64,000 nt of DNA. It comes from Flaccisagitta enflata. Lineage: Eukaryota > Chaetognatha > Sagittoidea > Aphragmophora. This document shows, piece after piece, positions 24,837-36,270 of the stretch. Position 1 is the stretch's first letter, and every line of letters begins with the position of its first letter. Location: the NCBI GenBank assembly GCA_965153355.1, contig OZ231126.1, forward strand, positions 61,814,001-61,878,000, written 5' to 3'. The position numbers and the translations under genes are program-made. Below the pieces are notes generated by a model. The model saw nothing but the letters and a program-made list of their open reading frames with translations, did not search any database and was not told the origin of the DNA.

Positions 24837-25190
24837 AACAAGGCCGGATTCACGGCTTCTGAAGTCGCGTGCGGGTAGGCAGGGGCAGTGATAAGAAGCA
24901 TTTGGGCAGGAGCAGTAATACACAGGTCGCCCAAGGGCAATATGTGGTCAGCGATACCCGTTGCCCTGCTTTGAGTGATTGTGAATTGGAGTGAGGGGAA
25001 GCAGGGCAGCGGCCCCGAAGAGGACGAAGTCCTGTAGAACACATGGGGACTTTCGTTCGTCCTGCCTGAAGAAGTGGATGAAATGCGATAGCGGGCTGAC
25101 TGAAGGCCTTCAAGAGCCTAAACTGAGGTCTAAGAAGGCTGATGTAAGGCCTGAGAATGCCAATCAGAAGCTTGGGAGGGCTGACTTAAG
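24837..25190. mobile_element. Family-A end (reverse) joined to a G-group head
   Basis: AACAAGGCCGGATTCACGGC and the stem AGTCGCGTGCGGG lead to GGGCAGGGGCAGTGAT. The G-group (GGTCGCCC subtype) head inserts at about 24925, with stem TTGCCCTGCTTT...AAGCAGGGCAGCGG, AAGTCCTGTAGAACAC and an array of GAGGGCTGACTTAAG-like units. Opposite ends are missing. Confidence 0.7.
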
Positions 25191-25193
25191 ACT

Positions 25194-25931
25194 GGTGTCA
25201 CGCTTAGCCGACCTTGGACGGGGTGAAATTCATCAATTTTACATGTTTGAAAATTGAACAAAACCATACATCATTATGTAGCTTACCAATTTTTACATAT
25301 GAATCCATTCTTGGATTTTCTTAAGTAAGCTCATTTTTCATGCAAATTAGGCTTAAATAGACATTGTTGGAAATGTTATTACTAGAAAATTTAGCAAAAT
25401 ACAATAAAGAAATCAATATGACAGTGAAATTCTTATTGATAACGTTCAAGCAAACATAAGTGATCAGGTTTCTGAAATTTTTTTGAATTTTTTTAGTTTT
25501 ATAAAAAAATCTCTTTAAGTACCATTTCTGGCTGGGTGGGCTGTTGGTAGGAAAAATTTTTTTACCAAGCTCTGTTTCATGCCAGTGACGAGGAATCTTT
25601 AAAGGAAGCTTCATGCAAAATTTCAAGCAGATCGGACAATTATTTTAGAAGTTATGCAATTTTTTAATTTTTTCATCTGGTAGGCTGGTTGGTCTGGTTG
25701 GACTGCTCGACATTCTTTAGGTCGCATCAGATTTTAGGCGAAGGAGCCTCTTGATCCAGATATCAACCATGCAAAATTTCATTGGGCTAGCTCAAATAGT
25801 TCCTGAGATATGCGAATTTGAATTTTGAGAAATTTTACCAAACTAAAGTTAAAAGCATCGCGCATTTGTGTGAGAAGCGCTGTGTGGAAACAAAGAATTA
25901 ACTACGAGGCTTGGTCGGCGAGCGTTACAAT
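25194..25931. mobile_element. Candidate 0.74-kb TIR element
   Basis: GTCACGCTTAGCCGACCTTGG at the left and GGCTTGGTCGGCGAGCGTTAC at the right are imperfect inverted repeats. The interior is AT-rich with phrases such as ATGCAAAATTTCA. No target duplication was identified. Confidence 0.4.
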
Positions 25932-26715
25932 TCAATTCTTATTTTTGTAGTGATCAACTTTGGAATTTCACTGTGACCAAACGTTTTGGAGTTAAGAGTT
26001 GAAATTTTAAGTGCAAGTACAGAATTTGACCTTCTTTCCCATCATGAAGATGATTTTTTCGTCACTTATGTTACTATGCCGTGGCATAGTATGAATCATA
26101 GTGTGACACAAGTGTGACAGCTACAACAAGGAGCACCTCTGAATTGTAACGCTCCAGGAAAATGTTCATTTCTCTAGATTGAAATGGAAAAAATCCTTGA
26201 AAATCGGAGGAAAGGTCCTTCAACTAGTCCTTAATGCAATGAAAAAAGAAAAAGTGCTTAATGTTTGATTAAAGATAGGCCTACAAAAAAAAATGTCTAC
26301 CTAACTCATTTCTTGTAAAAAATGACAGAAAAATTAAGGGGAAGAGTATTATAATTCAAATTCATTTTTTGTCATCTTACAGTTGAAATATTGAATTCAA
26401 ACTTTCTACACATATCAATGGATTGATAGTGATTGCTTACAAGCTGTTGGATGACCCCCGATGACATTTTTTGATTGGTTAAACTTGCATTTTGCTTACA
26501 GGGACAGAATCGGGACAGGCTAAAATAGACCATTCTACCCCTGTTTTGGACCCCATAGGGGCAGCCGGTGTGGCAAAAAAAGGTTTGGTATGGCACACCA
26601 GATAGTTAGGTATGTCACCCAACCTTCATGACCTTATGCAATTAAGCAAAAGAAGCGATGACACTTCTTCAATGGTGGAGAGTCAGGGTTTTTTCGCGCG
26701 CATGACAAAACTCGG
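25932..26715. other. Unassigned AT-rich stretch
   Basis: No supported gene or repeat. Short frames only. Confidence 0.5.
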
Positions 26716-27730
26716 AATTAGTCTTAAGAGAGCTGGATTAAGGCTTGAAAGGTAAGAGGACGGATTTGAAGCCTGAGAGCAATAAATTGAGGCTTAGATA
26801 GCTGATTTGAGACCTTTGCTTTCACACATAGGGGAAATTTCTCCTTCTCCTTCTTCTCCTTCTCCTTCTCCTACGTCCCCCCCCTCAAGGCCCAAATCCT
26901 AGTCTCAAGACCCAAATCCTAGCTTTGAGGCTCAAATCCCCGCTCCGAAGCTCAAATCCCAACCTTGAGGCTCAAATCTCAGTCTCCAAGCTAAAATCCC
27001 AGCCTTGAGGCTCAAATCCCAGCCCTTAGGCTCAAATCTCAGTCTCAAGGCACAAATCCCAGCCTTGAAGTCAAATCCGAGCCTCGAAGCTCAAATCCCT
27101 CCCCCAAAGCTCAAATCCCAACCTCGAAGCTCAAATCCCAGCCTCGAAGCTCAAATCCCAGCCTCGAAGCTCAAATCCCAGCCTCGAAGCTCTAATCTCA
27201 GCCTTGAAGCTGAAATCACAGCCTCGAAGCTCAAATCCCAGCCTCAAGGCCCTAATCCAAGCCTCAAGGCCCCAATTCCAGCCTCCAGGTCCTAATTCCA
27301 TCCTTGAGGCCCAAATAACAACAGCATAGGTCATCGGCCCCTTCGGGGCCGCTGCCCCTCTAACCACCTTACATCCACATACACTCACATAGGGGCAACG
27401 GGTACCGCTGACCATCTAACGCTTTTGCGACTATTTTTGGCCTGAGAGGCCAGGTTTGAGGCCTGAGGATTTGAATTTGAGGCCTAAGAAGCCTAATTCT
27501 AGGCCTGAGGGGCCAGGTTTGAGGCCTGAGAGGTTGGATTTGAGGCTTGAGAGGCTGGATTTGAGGCCTGAGAGGCCGAATCTGAGGCCTGAGAGGCCTG
27601 ATTTGAAGTCTCAGAGGCCAGATTTGAAACCTAAGGAGCCTGATGGGGGGGACGCACGGACGGACAGACGAACGAAAGTCCCCCTGTGTTCTACAGGACT
27701 TCGTTCCCTTTGGGGCCGCTGCCCAAAAAA
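26716..27730. mobile_element. Two G elements, one nested in the array of the other
   Basis: A reverse G element at about 26811-27433 has TTTCACACATAGGGG, AAATTTCTCC, a polypyrimidine tract, an AGGCTCAAATCCCAGCCTCG array, GGCCCCTTCGGGGCCGCTGCCCC and ACGCTTTTGCGACT. It is flanked by array units of another subtype (GGCCTGAGAGGCCAGGTTTG), which end at 27730 in ACAGGACTTCG...GGGGCCGCTGCCCAAAAA. Insertion inside the outer array explains the arrangement. Confidence 0.75.
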
Positions 27731-27749
27731 CCACCCGCATCATCGGATA

Positions 27750-28849
27750 GACGCAGAAGCGTTAGATAGTCAGCGGTACCCGTGCGCTGTTTAGGTAGGA
27801 TGCGCTTGAAGTTGGGGGAGGGAGCAGGGCAGCGGCCCCAAAGTGGTCGATGACCTATGCTTTCACACATAAGAGGATTTTTCTCCCTCTCCTCCTTCTG
27901 GCAATTGAGACTTGGGTCTTTAGGCGGAGATTCAGGCCTGGTGGCTGGAATTTGGGCTTGGAGGCTAAAACTTGGGCCTGGAAGCTAGGATTTGGGCCTG
28001 GAAGCTAGGAGTTGGGCCTTGAGGCTGGGATTTTGGCGTTGAGGGTGGGATTGGGGCCTTGAGGCTAGGATTTGAGCCTTGAGGCCGAGATTGTGGCCTC
28101 CAAGATTGGATTTGGGCCTCCAGGATTGGATAAGGGCCTCAGGGATGGGATTTGAGCCTCATGGCTATGATTTGAGCCTCAAGGATGTGCTTTGGGCTTC
28201 GAGGCTAGGATTTGGCCCTCGAGGCAAGGATTTAAGAGGGGGGATGGATGGAGAAGAAGGCGGAGAAAATTCCCCATATGTGTGAAAGCATAGGTCATTT
28301 AGGTGCTTCACATAACAAAAGTTGGTTATCGTTTTTCACCCTCTCTACCTAATATGGAGTGATCAATTTTAGGACCCCTACCATTTTTCTTTTATCCAAC
28401 ATCATTCATTTTCCATTTTTTAGAAAATTCATTTTGTGGACCTGATTTGCATAATGCAGTGGGATGAATCAATATGCTGACAATCTTTGAATTAGCTTTC
28501 ACTCATTACTTCTCTTTAAACAATTGTTAATCTGCTTTTTAGGTAAGCTCTTTTACAGTTTATGTTCTGATATTTTAGTCTATTCTCTCAAATACCATGA
28601 TTTTTTAGAACAAATAATTGTCCTTTTGGTAACAAAACTACACAGGATTTTGCTGATTTCTAGGAATTCTGTGGGAATTTTAAGGCCAAAACAAAAACAG
28701 AAGATGAAGGAATTTTGAAAAAAAAAATGGTCATCTTCATGATTTTTACTGCTCTATATTATCTAAGTACGGTGAAGGGATACTCGAATTTTTTGCTATG
28801 TGAAGCACCCAAATTGGTCATCGACCCCTTCGGGGCCGCTGCCCAAAAA
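27750..28849 (+). mobile_element. G element interrupted by element M copy 2
   Basis: Left part: GCGTTAGATAGTCAGCGG, stem GTGCGCTG...CAGGGCAGCGG, GATGACCTATGCTTTCACAC, then a GGGATTTGGGCCTTGAGGCT array and GGAGAAAATTCCCC. The tail is split at GGTCAT by element M (28299-28812) and resumes with CGACCCCTTCGGGGCCGCTG. Immediately after lies a family-A head, reverse (28860-28912). Confidence 0.85.
28299..28812 (+). mobile_element. TIR element M, copy 2, in a G-element tail
   Basis: TTAGGTGCTTCACATAACAA and the inverted TTGCTATGTGAAGCACCCAA bound it. Flanking nonamers ATAGGTCAT (28290-28298) and ATTGGTCAT (28813-28821) match at 8 of 9 positions. The interior matches copy 1 without its nested family-A insertion. 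Confidence 0.87.
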
Positions 28850-29033
28850 GCAAATGGTGACCGACCGACCGACGGTCAAAGCGGGTTGTAGAGTTGCGTG
28901 CACTCGACTTAAAACTGGCTCAAATCCTGGCGCCCAGCACTAGGTCCATACTCCATAAGAGGCAGACCAGAAAATATTGCTCAAAAAGTGTGCCATTGTA
29001 TTATGTTGCGGCTCTTCAGTCACCCTCTTTTTT

Positions 29034-29136
29034 TCATTCACTCATTCATTCATTCATTCATTCATTCATTCATTCATTCATTCTTTTATTCCTTTATTCA
29101 TTCATTCATTCATTCATTCATTCATTCATTCATACA
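29034..29136 (+). repeat. (ATTC)n microsatellite
   Basis: About 24 units of CATT with one interruption. Confidence 0.95.
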
Positions 29137-29401
29137 TGCATTCCTCCTTCTGTGTCAGATACAGGATTAGGGAAATATAAACTTTACAACTGGGCCATCG
29201 GGTCAAAACCTCAGTAATTGCATCATTCACCTATTTGCAAGGTGACCTTTCCCGTTGAAATGGTGCAGTTTACAACGACCACACCGACGAGACCCCGACG
29301 AGAGTCGGCGATTTATACAAAACTTTTCAAAGGTCGTTTCTCTCATTCATGATGCGAAAGAGGTTTTCTGGTTCATCATTCTATAACAAGTTGTTAGAAT
29401 G

Positions 29402-29654
29402 AGGGCGTATTTCTAGTGAGCGCCAAAAACGCGTTTGTTCCCGTGAAACGCGATAACAGTGTGAACACATATTTAAGAATTTCAACTGTCCCACGAGGGA
29501 GTGAGCGATGTGAGTGAGCGAGCCCATGAACGGAGCGAGCGTAGCGAAGCGCTGCGGACCGAGTGAGCGGAATGAGCGGTGCGAGCGAACGAACGTAGCG
29601 AGCGACCGAGTGGCCCGTTCAAAACCCGATCGTCTTTGACTAGAAACGCCCCCT
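29402..29654 (+). mobile_element. MITE K, copy 2
   Basis: AGGGCGTATTTCTAGTGAGC at the left and GACTAGAAACGCCCCCT at the right, with the same GAGCGAGC/GAACGAACGTAGCGAGCG interior as 7100-7367. Confidence 0.78.
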
Positions 29655-29851
29655 AATTGGCCGTAAAATCATCAAAATTATTCTTTTTGGTTTACATCGT
29701 TCGAGGGAGAGAGAAAGCGAGAGCATTTGTAAAAGCAATTATAGGCATGGCTTATCATTGATGAAAAATTTAAATTTTCTCTCGAATTATGAACTAGCAA
29801 ACAATCAAGCCAAGCCACTGAGATTTGTTCCTTTGAAATCATCATGAAGCT

Positions 29852-30076
29852 TAACAACTTGGGGTCACAATATCGTTGCGGACGAGTGGGGAGGGCGGGT
29901 ATACAACCCCCATCCACAACCCAACACCCACCCCCTTCATACAAAAATATACACAACAAATTTTAGTGTCTAAAATGCTCGTTTTCAACTTTTTGACTCG
30001 ATCATTACAGACGGAACAACGGACCGATGGACCAACGGACGGATGGACAGATAAAGCCTCTTTTAGAGTAGCGTGT
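29852..30076 (-). mobile_element. Family-B element, reverse
   Basis: AACAACTTGGGGTCACAATA, tail stem GTTGCGGACGAGTGGG, ACGGACCGATGGACCAACGG, AAAGCCTC and a degraded head (GAGTAGCGTGTCCGC). Confidence 0.72.
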
Positions 30077-30720
30077 CCGCATTTAAAACATTGCCTTATC
30101 ATTGATGAATGGTGTAGTAAGCATCTGTTGTTGTAAGTAGCATTAAAAAACGCCGACCGACGATCAAACGGACGAACGAAAAGTTTTAGAACCGCAAAAT
30201 TGAATCCCTCGATAATTAGTCCCTTTAATGTGTCTGAGATTTCGGACCGACTGTGATATCAGAACATATTTTTTTCGGAAGCTTTTAATCATTTTAATTC
30301 CTAATGAGTGTTAATTGTGTTTAAGTCGAAGTTTCCGGTAAACGATTGGCACTTTAGTTCTCACAATAGTCAGGCACAAAAGAAAAAAGGCTTTTCATTT
30401 TAAAAGATTTTTTTCATAACATGACACATGCCATGTTTTGATGCCAACAAGTTTACTTTATCTTTGAAGAGATAAGGCAGGATATACTCCGGATTACATG
30501 GGCCAAGATGGAGCTCCTGGCGTTATTAATTCTTAGACCTATCCTTGCATATCCCGAGCTCTATCACGGATAGAGCTCGGGATCAGACCGAACCAGAGCT
30601 GCATATGAAAATGAATGAAATGGCAAGGAACATGAATATTATCTGAGACTTTTCAAGTGATTTCTACCATAAACCGTATTTTCTCTGCTTATCGCCCCCT
30701 CTATTTAGCGCCCTCTTCCC
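30077..30720. other. Unassigned stretch with a perfect hairpin
   Basis: No gene seen. Positions 30553-30581 form a perfect 13-bp stem (CCCGAGCTCTATC / GATAGAGCTCGGG) with a 3-base loop. Confidence 0.55.
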
Positions 30721-31744
30721 TTTTTGGGCAGCGGCCCCGAAGGGGTCGATGACCTATGCTTTCACACAGGGGAATTTTCTCCTCCTCCTCCTCCTTCTCC
30801 GTACCCCCCCCCCCACCTCCAGGCCCATATCTCAGCCTTGAAGCCCATATCCCAGCCTTGAGGCCCAAATCCCAGTCTTGAGGTCCAAATCCCAACCTCA
30901 AGACCCAAATCCCATCTTATAGCCAAAATCCTATCTTTGAGGAGTTTTCCAGCTTGAGGAGGTTTCCAGCCTCAAGGGATTTGGGCCTCAAGACTGGGAT
31001 TTGGGCCTCAAGGCTGGGATATTTGCGTGCTTCGCATAGCAAAAGTTGGGAGTATCCCTTCACCCTATTTAAGTAATGTGGAGGAGCAAAAATCATAAAG
31101 ATGACCATTTTTTTTTTTTTTAGAATTCCTTTCTCTTCCGTTTTTGTTTTGCCCTAAAAGTTTCCACAGATTTCCCAGAATTCAGCAAAATCCTGTGCAG
31201 TCTTGTTACAAAAAGGTCAATTATTTGTTTTAGAAAATTATGATGCTTGTATAAATAAACTAGAATATTAGAACATAAGCTAAGAAAAAGCTTATGAAAA
31301 GGCAGAATTGCAGTTCTTTGGAAAATAAAAATTTGTAAGGCTAATTCAAACAATATCAGCATATTGTTTTATCCCACTGCATTATGCAAATTAGGCCCTC
31401 AGAAACAGTTTTCTAAAAAACGGAAGATGAATAATTTTTGATAAAAGAAAAATGGTAAGGGTCCTAAAATTGACCACTCCACATTAGGTAAAGAGGGCAA
31501 AAAGAAATAAACAACTTTTGCTATGTGAAGCACCCAACTGGGATATGGGCTTCAAGGCTGAGATATGGGCCTGGAGGTGGGGGGGAGGGGGAGGAGGAGG
31601 AGAAGGAGGAGGAGAAAATTCCCCTGTGTGAAAGCATAGGTCATCGACCCCTTCAGGGCCGCTGCCCTGCTCCCCCCTCAACTTCAACCGCAACCCACTA
31701 AGGCAGGGCACGGGTACCGCTGACCATCTAACGCTTTTGCGACT
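30721..31744 (-). mobile_element. G element, reverse, interrupted by element M copy 3
   Basis: Begins TTTTTGGGCAGCGGCCCCG and GATGACCTATGCTTTCACAC, polypyrimidine tract, C-run, then AGCCTTGAGGCCCAAATCCC units. Element M lies inside the array. It ends with TCGACCCCTTCAGGGCCGCTG, stem CCCTGCT...AGGCAGGGCACGGG and ACGCTTTTGCGACTATT. Confidence 0.85.
31023..31537 (-). mobile_element. TIR element M, copy 3, in a G minisatellite
   Basis: TTGCGTGCTTCGCATAGC and the inverted GCTATGTGAAGCACCCAA bound it. A perfect 9-bp duplication CTGGGATAT (31014-31022 and 31538-31546) flanks it. Because the host array contains this nonamer repeatedly, the duplication alone would be weak here; agreement with copies 1 and 2 makes it convincing. 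Confidence 0.85.
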
Positions 31745-32517
31745 ATTTCACTTCACAAAACAGCGTCTATTAAAAAGTCATGAAGGAAATTTCAAAAAAT
31801 GGCATGGATTTTTTATTATGAAAGTTACCCAAGGTTTATTCAAATAGAAAAGCAATACCTTTTGTAGCTATCTACAAGATAAAATGTTTTTTTAATGGCC
31901 GAGGGTGGCTCTTATTAGACGGTAAAAAGGTATTAATATTTGTCAATGTCAAAAGCGCCCGGGGCACTAAATACAGAAGATTTAGTGCTGCGATTTTTTT
32001 AATTGAGCGTGATAAACCGACAAACCCGCGGACCAACCGACCAATGGACCGACAGATAGCCTCCTACAGAGAGCACCTAAAGACGTCCAATTTTGATTTT
32101 TAAGCCCTAAGATCATCCAGCAATTATCACTTGATCATGTTATCAGTCTGTCATGGGAAAAGTGATTTAAAAAAAATCTTTTATTTTGAAATTTGTTTTT
32201 GTAACTTTTCAAGTTATTTTTACCACAGAATAAAATGAATCTCAAAATCAAAAAATCAATCAATCAAAAAATCTCATTATGCCAACGGGGCAATAAACAA
32301 TTGGCGCGATAACAGAGTTTTCTGCCTCCTTTTTGTTTGATGTTGACTCCTAGAGGCTGTTCAAACATCAATCAGTTTCAATCAAACTTGCGTTGAGGTT
32401 TTTAGAGGTGAACTTTTTTTTTGTGGTCGAAAACAAGTTCATCAGGACGAAGTCGCGTGCTATGGAACATTCTGATTTATGACGGAAATAAAAAAGAAAG
32501 ATAAACAAATAACCCGG
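31745..32517. other. Unassigned stretch with element remnant
   Basis: A reverse B/D-like head remnant (CGCGGACCAACCGACCAATGG, ATAGCCTCC) lies at about 32020-32080. Nothing coding is recognised. Confidence 0.45.
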
Positions 32518-33680
32518 GGTTATAGGTTACCAATAATGGCGACTATCGCCGTGAGGTAAAAAGTCATAAACATCGGTCACTTTTCACAAAGTTTTTATCT
32601 TCAGTCACTGCAAATGTTTTTATTTGTTGGATCAAATCAAGAGCAATTGTATGTACTGATTGCACTGAAAATCAGAGAAAAATAGTCGCAAAAGCGTTAG
32701 ATGGTCAGCGGTACCCGTGCCCTGCTAAAGTAGGTTGTGGTTGAAGTTGAGGAGGGAGCAGGGCAGCGGCTCCGAAGGGGTCAATGACCTATGCTTTCAC
32801 ACATATGGGGAATTTTCTCCTCCTCCTCCTCCTCCTCCTCCTCCTCCTCCTCCTCCTCCTCCTGGGATCGGGCGTCTTGGCTGGGATTTGGCCCTCAAGG
32901 TTGAGATTTTGGCCTCAAGGCTGAGATTTGGGCCTCAACGTTGGGATCTGGGCCTCGAGGCTAGGTTTTGGCCTTTAGGCCAGGATTTGGGCCTCGAGGC
33001 TAGGATTTGGGCCTCGAGGCTAGGATTTGGGCCGCAAGTCTGGGATTTGGGCCTTGAGACTGAGATTTGAGGGGGGACGGAGAAGAAGGAGAAGAAGGGG
33101 CCTCGAGACTGGAATTTGGGCATTAAGACTGGGATTTGAGGGGGGGACAGAGAAGAAGGAGGAAGAGGAGAAGGAGAAGGAGTAGAAAATTCTCCATATG
33201 TGTGAAAGCATAGGTCATCGACCCCTTCGGGGCCGCTGCCCAGAAGGACTGAGCCTAATGAGCTAGATGAGCTAAAATACTCAAAATCACTCAACCAGAC
33301 AACCAGCTATGCTCACTGACGTGCTCTCTTGTTTTTGCAAATCAAAACTTTTATTTATTCATCCTGTTTAGAATCAGAAAAAAAGGCTGAGATAAATGAT
33401 CTAAATGAGCAAGAATGCTTAAAAATACCTTCACAGACGAGCAGCTCTGCTCACTGACATGCTCTCTTGTATTTGCTTGCGTAAACATGTATCAAAATAT
33501 TCATTCATTTATCGCATTTCAAATCAGAAAAAAAGACTGAGCTAAATGAGTTAAATGAGCAAAAATGCTCAAAAACACCCTCACAGTAAGCAGCTATGCT
33601 CATAAACATGTTTTCTTGTATTTGCATGCTCAAACAAACATAAATACACTTCTTTATTGATCCTACTTAAAATCATAAGA
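32518..33680 (+). repeat. Dispersed repeat 'R', copy 2, interrupted
   Basis: Opposite orientation to 18220-18770: GGCGACTATCGCCGTGAGG block first, then GGACTGAGCC and three units with CAGCTATGCTCA and CTCTTGTATTTGC. A G element interrupts it at 32684-33244. Confidence 0.8.
32684..33244 (+). mobile_element. G element with defined ends (empty site known)
   Basis: AGTCGCAAAAGCGTTAGATG, stem GTGCCCTGCT...AGCAGGGCAGCGG, GATGACCTATGCTTTCACAC, (CTC)n at about 32816-32862, array of GGGATTTGGGCCTCGAGGCT units, ACGGAGAAGAAGG, GAAAATTCTCC, GACCCCTTCGGGGCCGCTGC. Repeat R copy 1 lacks it: AGAGAAAAATAGGACTGAG there against AGAGAAAAAT-element-AGGACTGAG here. No target duplication longer than one ambiguous A. 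Confidence 0.92.
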
Positions 33681-34047
33681 AATTGAAAATAATGTAAATA
33701 ATATTACTACATTAATAAGCTAATATCTCATAAACCAGACTTCAGATTTAATTCGAATTTTGCAGGGGTTGTTTATTTACTACCCTCTACTTGTATACCA
33801 AATTAAAAAATATTAAACCAATCCACGGACAAAGTGACTTGAACAGTCGCATAGCATGAAACTAAACTAAAAATCAAACCCTCTCATTTCCGCAGTAAGC
33901 ACGCGCGGTTCAAACAGGATGACGCGACGGTTTTTGTAATGTACAGTAGATGTCGTGTATAGTTGGAAATATGGGGGCCCTCCTATCCTAGATACCATCT
34001 ATGTAATTGAATTGAAACTGTCTGTGTTTAATGCTTATGTCATAAAA
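33681..34047. other. Unassigned AT-rich stretch
   Basis: Nothing recognised. Confidence 0.45.
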
Positions 34048-34346
34048 GGTTGACAATGGGGTATGGTAGCTCTCTAGATAGATAATTCTCTCAAAAAAAT
34101 ACTAGATTCAATTTGCTCTTCATTGGCTGGAATTGATCTAGCCGTTAACTTAATTTGCTTCAAATTTATCATGATCAGTTTATTGAATGGTTCCAGGTTC
34201 CAATACCAGGTTGATTTGCAAATCAAGCAAATAGATGAAGCTAAAATTCTGCAAAAAAAAAAAAAAAAGATTGATCCTTTTGGTTTTATATAAGATTTTT
34301 TTTTCATTAAGTTAATTGTAGGGGATACCGTACCCCATTGTCAACC
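34048..34346. mobile_element. 299-bp TIR element candidate
   Basis: GGTTGACAATGGGGTATGG at the left and CCGTACCCCATTGTCAACC at the right are inverted with one mismatch. No clear target duplication. Confidence 0.6.
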
Positions 34347-34599
34347 CGTAGGGTCTATACATTACAATAGCTAAATATCAGTCCCCTCACTATGCTGATA
34401 GTTAGATTACCACGCGGATCAATAAAAAAGACGCATTCTTACATGACCATTTTAGCCATTTTCTCATTGATTTCAATTTAAATGCTTTGCACCATTGGAA
34501 AGCCCAGATTTTAAGCTTTCAGAATCAAAAAGAAAAAAATCTTAATCTTAAGGCGTTCATGCATGGTAAAAAAAAGAGTAAAAATAGTCAAAAATCGTT

Positions 34600-34960
34600 T
34601 TCACAATTCTTGAAGAGAAAGAAATTCAAGATAATTAGTGTTTCACTTTGATGAGCTGTAACTTTTAAACCGTTTGAGATACAGACTCGGGATTGGTCTA
34701 GAATGAAAGAAAATTCAAAAATCTTTAAAATTACTTTGTCTGAAAAATGCCTAAAAACTTTTTGCAAGCCTTATTATTAGATATAGTAATGACAAACTTT
34801 TTTTTCAATAATTGAATATTTGTCATGTGCTCAAAATAGTGGTTGACTTTGAAAGGCTGTAACTTTTAAACGGTTTGAGATACAGACCTGGGATTGGTCT
34901 AGATTGAAAGAAAATTCAAAAATCTTCAAAATTGCTTGAATAAAAAAATTTTTTGATAAC
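34600..34960 (+). repeat. Two diverged units, about 205 bp apart
   Basis: GCTGTAACTTTTAAACCGTT, GAGATACAGACTCGGG and ATTGGTCTAGAATGAAAG recur in order at about 34655-34735 and 34855-34935. Confidence 0.75.
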
Positions 34961-35048
34961 TTTTTTTGTCTTATTTATCTATGAATAAAGAGGTGCGTCT
35001 TTTTTTAGATGCGTCCTCGCATCTCTATAATAGGCCATGTCCGTCCGT

Positions 35049-35179
35049 CAGCGGCGTAGGACAAGGGACATCAGGGACATCAATTGATGTCCCTGCTGTC
35101 GGGACACCAAAGTTGTCGGGACACCAAAGAAGAAAAAAAGTAAGGGAAAGGAAGAAAAAAAAAGAAAAAAAGGAAAAGA

Positions 35180-35211
<32 letters not shown>

Positions 35212-35234
35212 AAAAAAAAAGAAAAAAAAGAGAG

Positions 35235-35311
<77 letters not shown>

Positions 35312-35820
35312 AACAGACGGACAAACAGGAAAAGTAGAAAAAGTAGAAGAAAAATAGCTGAAACAAAAAATGAAGACGTAAAGAAAATAAGATAGTAAAA
35401 CCGACAGAAAGACAAAAAGACAAATATATGGACTCATGAAGCCTATGAGAGATTAGAAATTGAAAGTGACAGGTTATGAAATATTGCTCTCTTGAATTCC
35501 TGATCACCTTGTCCCATCCACCTTCAAAACGCAAAGGTCAATTCATTTTATCCCGAGTAAAAAAGGAAGAGAGAGAGAGAAACACACACAGACAGACAGA
35601 CAGACCGACAGACAGACAGACCAACAGACAGACAGACTGACATGATTACGCCCCATCCCACTTATCTAAGATCACAAAGAAAACAAGAGTATGGTAGTAA
35701 TAACAATTTTTCACAATTTTCAAAAAAAAACTACATATTATTGTCTGTTGGGACACAAGATTTGTCGGACACTAGTTTGGTGGCTGAAGTCCCAAGAAAT
35801 CCAGCTCCCCTACGCCGCTG
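35049..35820. mobile_element. 772-bp hAT-like element with 8-bp duplication
   Basis: CAGCGGCGTAGG at the left and CCTACGCCGCTG at the right. Flanked by CCGTCCGT on both sides (35041-35048 and 35821-35828). The host tract is itself CCGT-repetitive, which weakens the duplication, but the termini are typical of hAT. The interior holds TTGTCGGGACACC words, an A-rich polypurine tract, (GA)n (35233-35294) and (GACA)n (35588-35640). No transposase. Confidence 0.8.
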
Positions 35821-36270
35821 CCGTCCGTTGGTCGGTCGGTTGGTCGGTCGGTTGGTTACGCATTCGTCAATATCGCGAAACTCGTCATAATTTTGATGTA
35901 AAAGTGCATCATCATCATCGTAATCATCATTGACATCATCATCATCATCATCATCATCATCATTACCATCATCATCCTCGTCGTCGTCGTCGTCTTTGTC
36001 ATCATCATCATCGTCGTCCCCATCATAGTCATCGTAAACATCGTCGTCCTCATCATTGTCGTCGTCATCGTCGTCATCAGCGTCGTCCTTGTCATCGTCG
36101 TCATCATCGTCGTCATCATTGTTGTCATTGTCGTCATGTTACACCGTATAAAGTAGACCTTATAAAGTGAGACTGTATAAAGTAGACCTTATAAAGTGAG
36201 ACCGTTTTAAGTAGACCTTATGAAGTGAGACCGTATACAGTAACACCATATAAAGTAAGACCCTACACAG

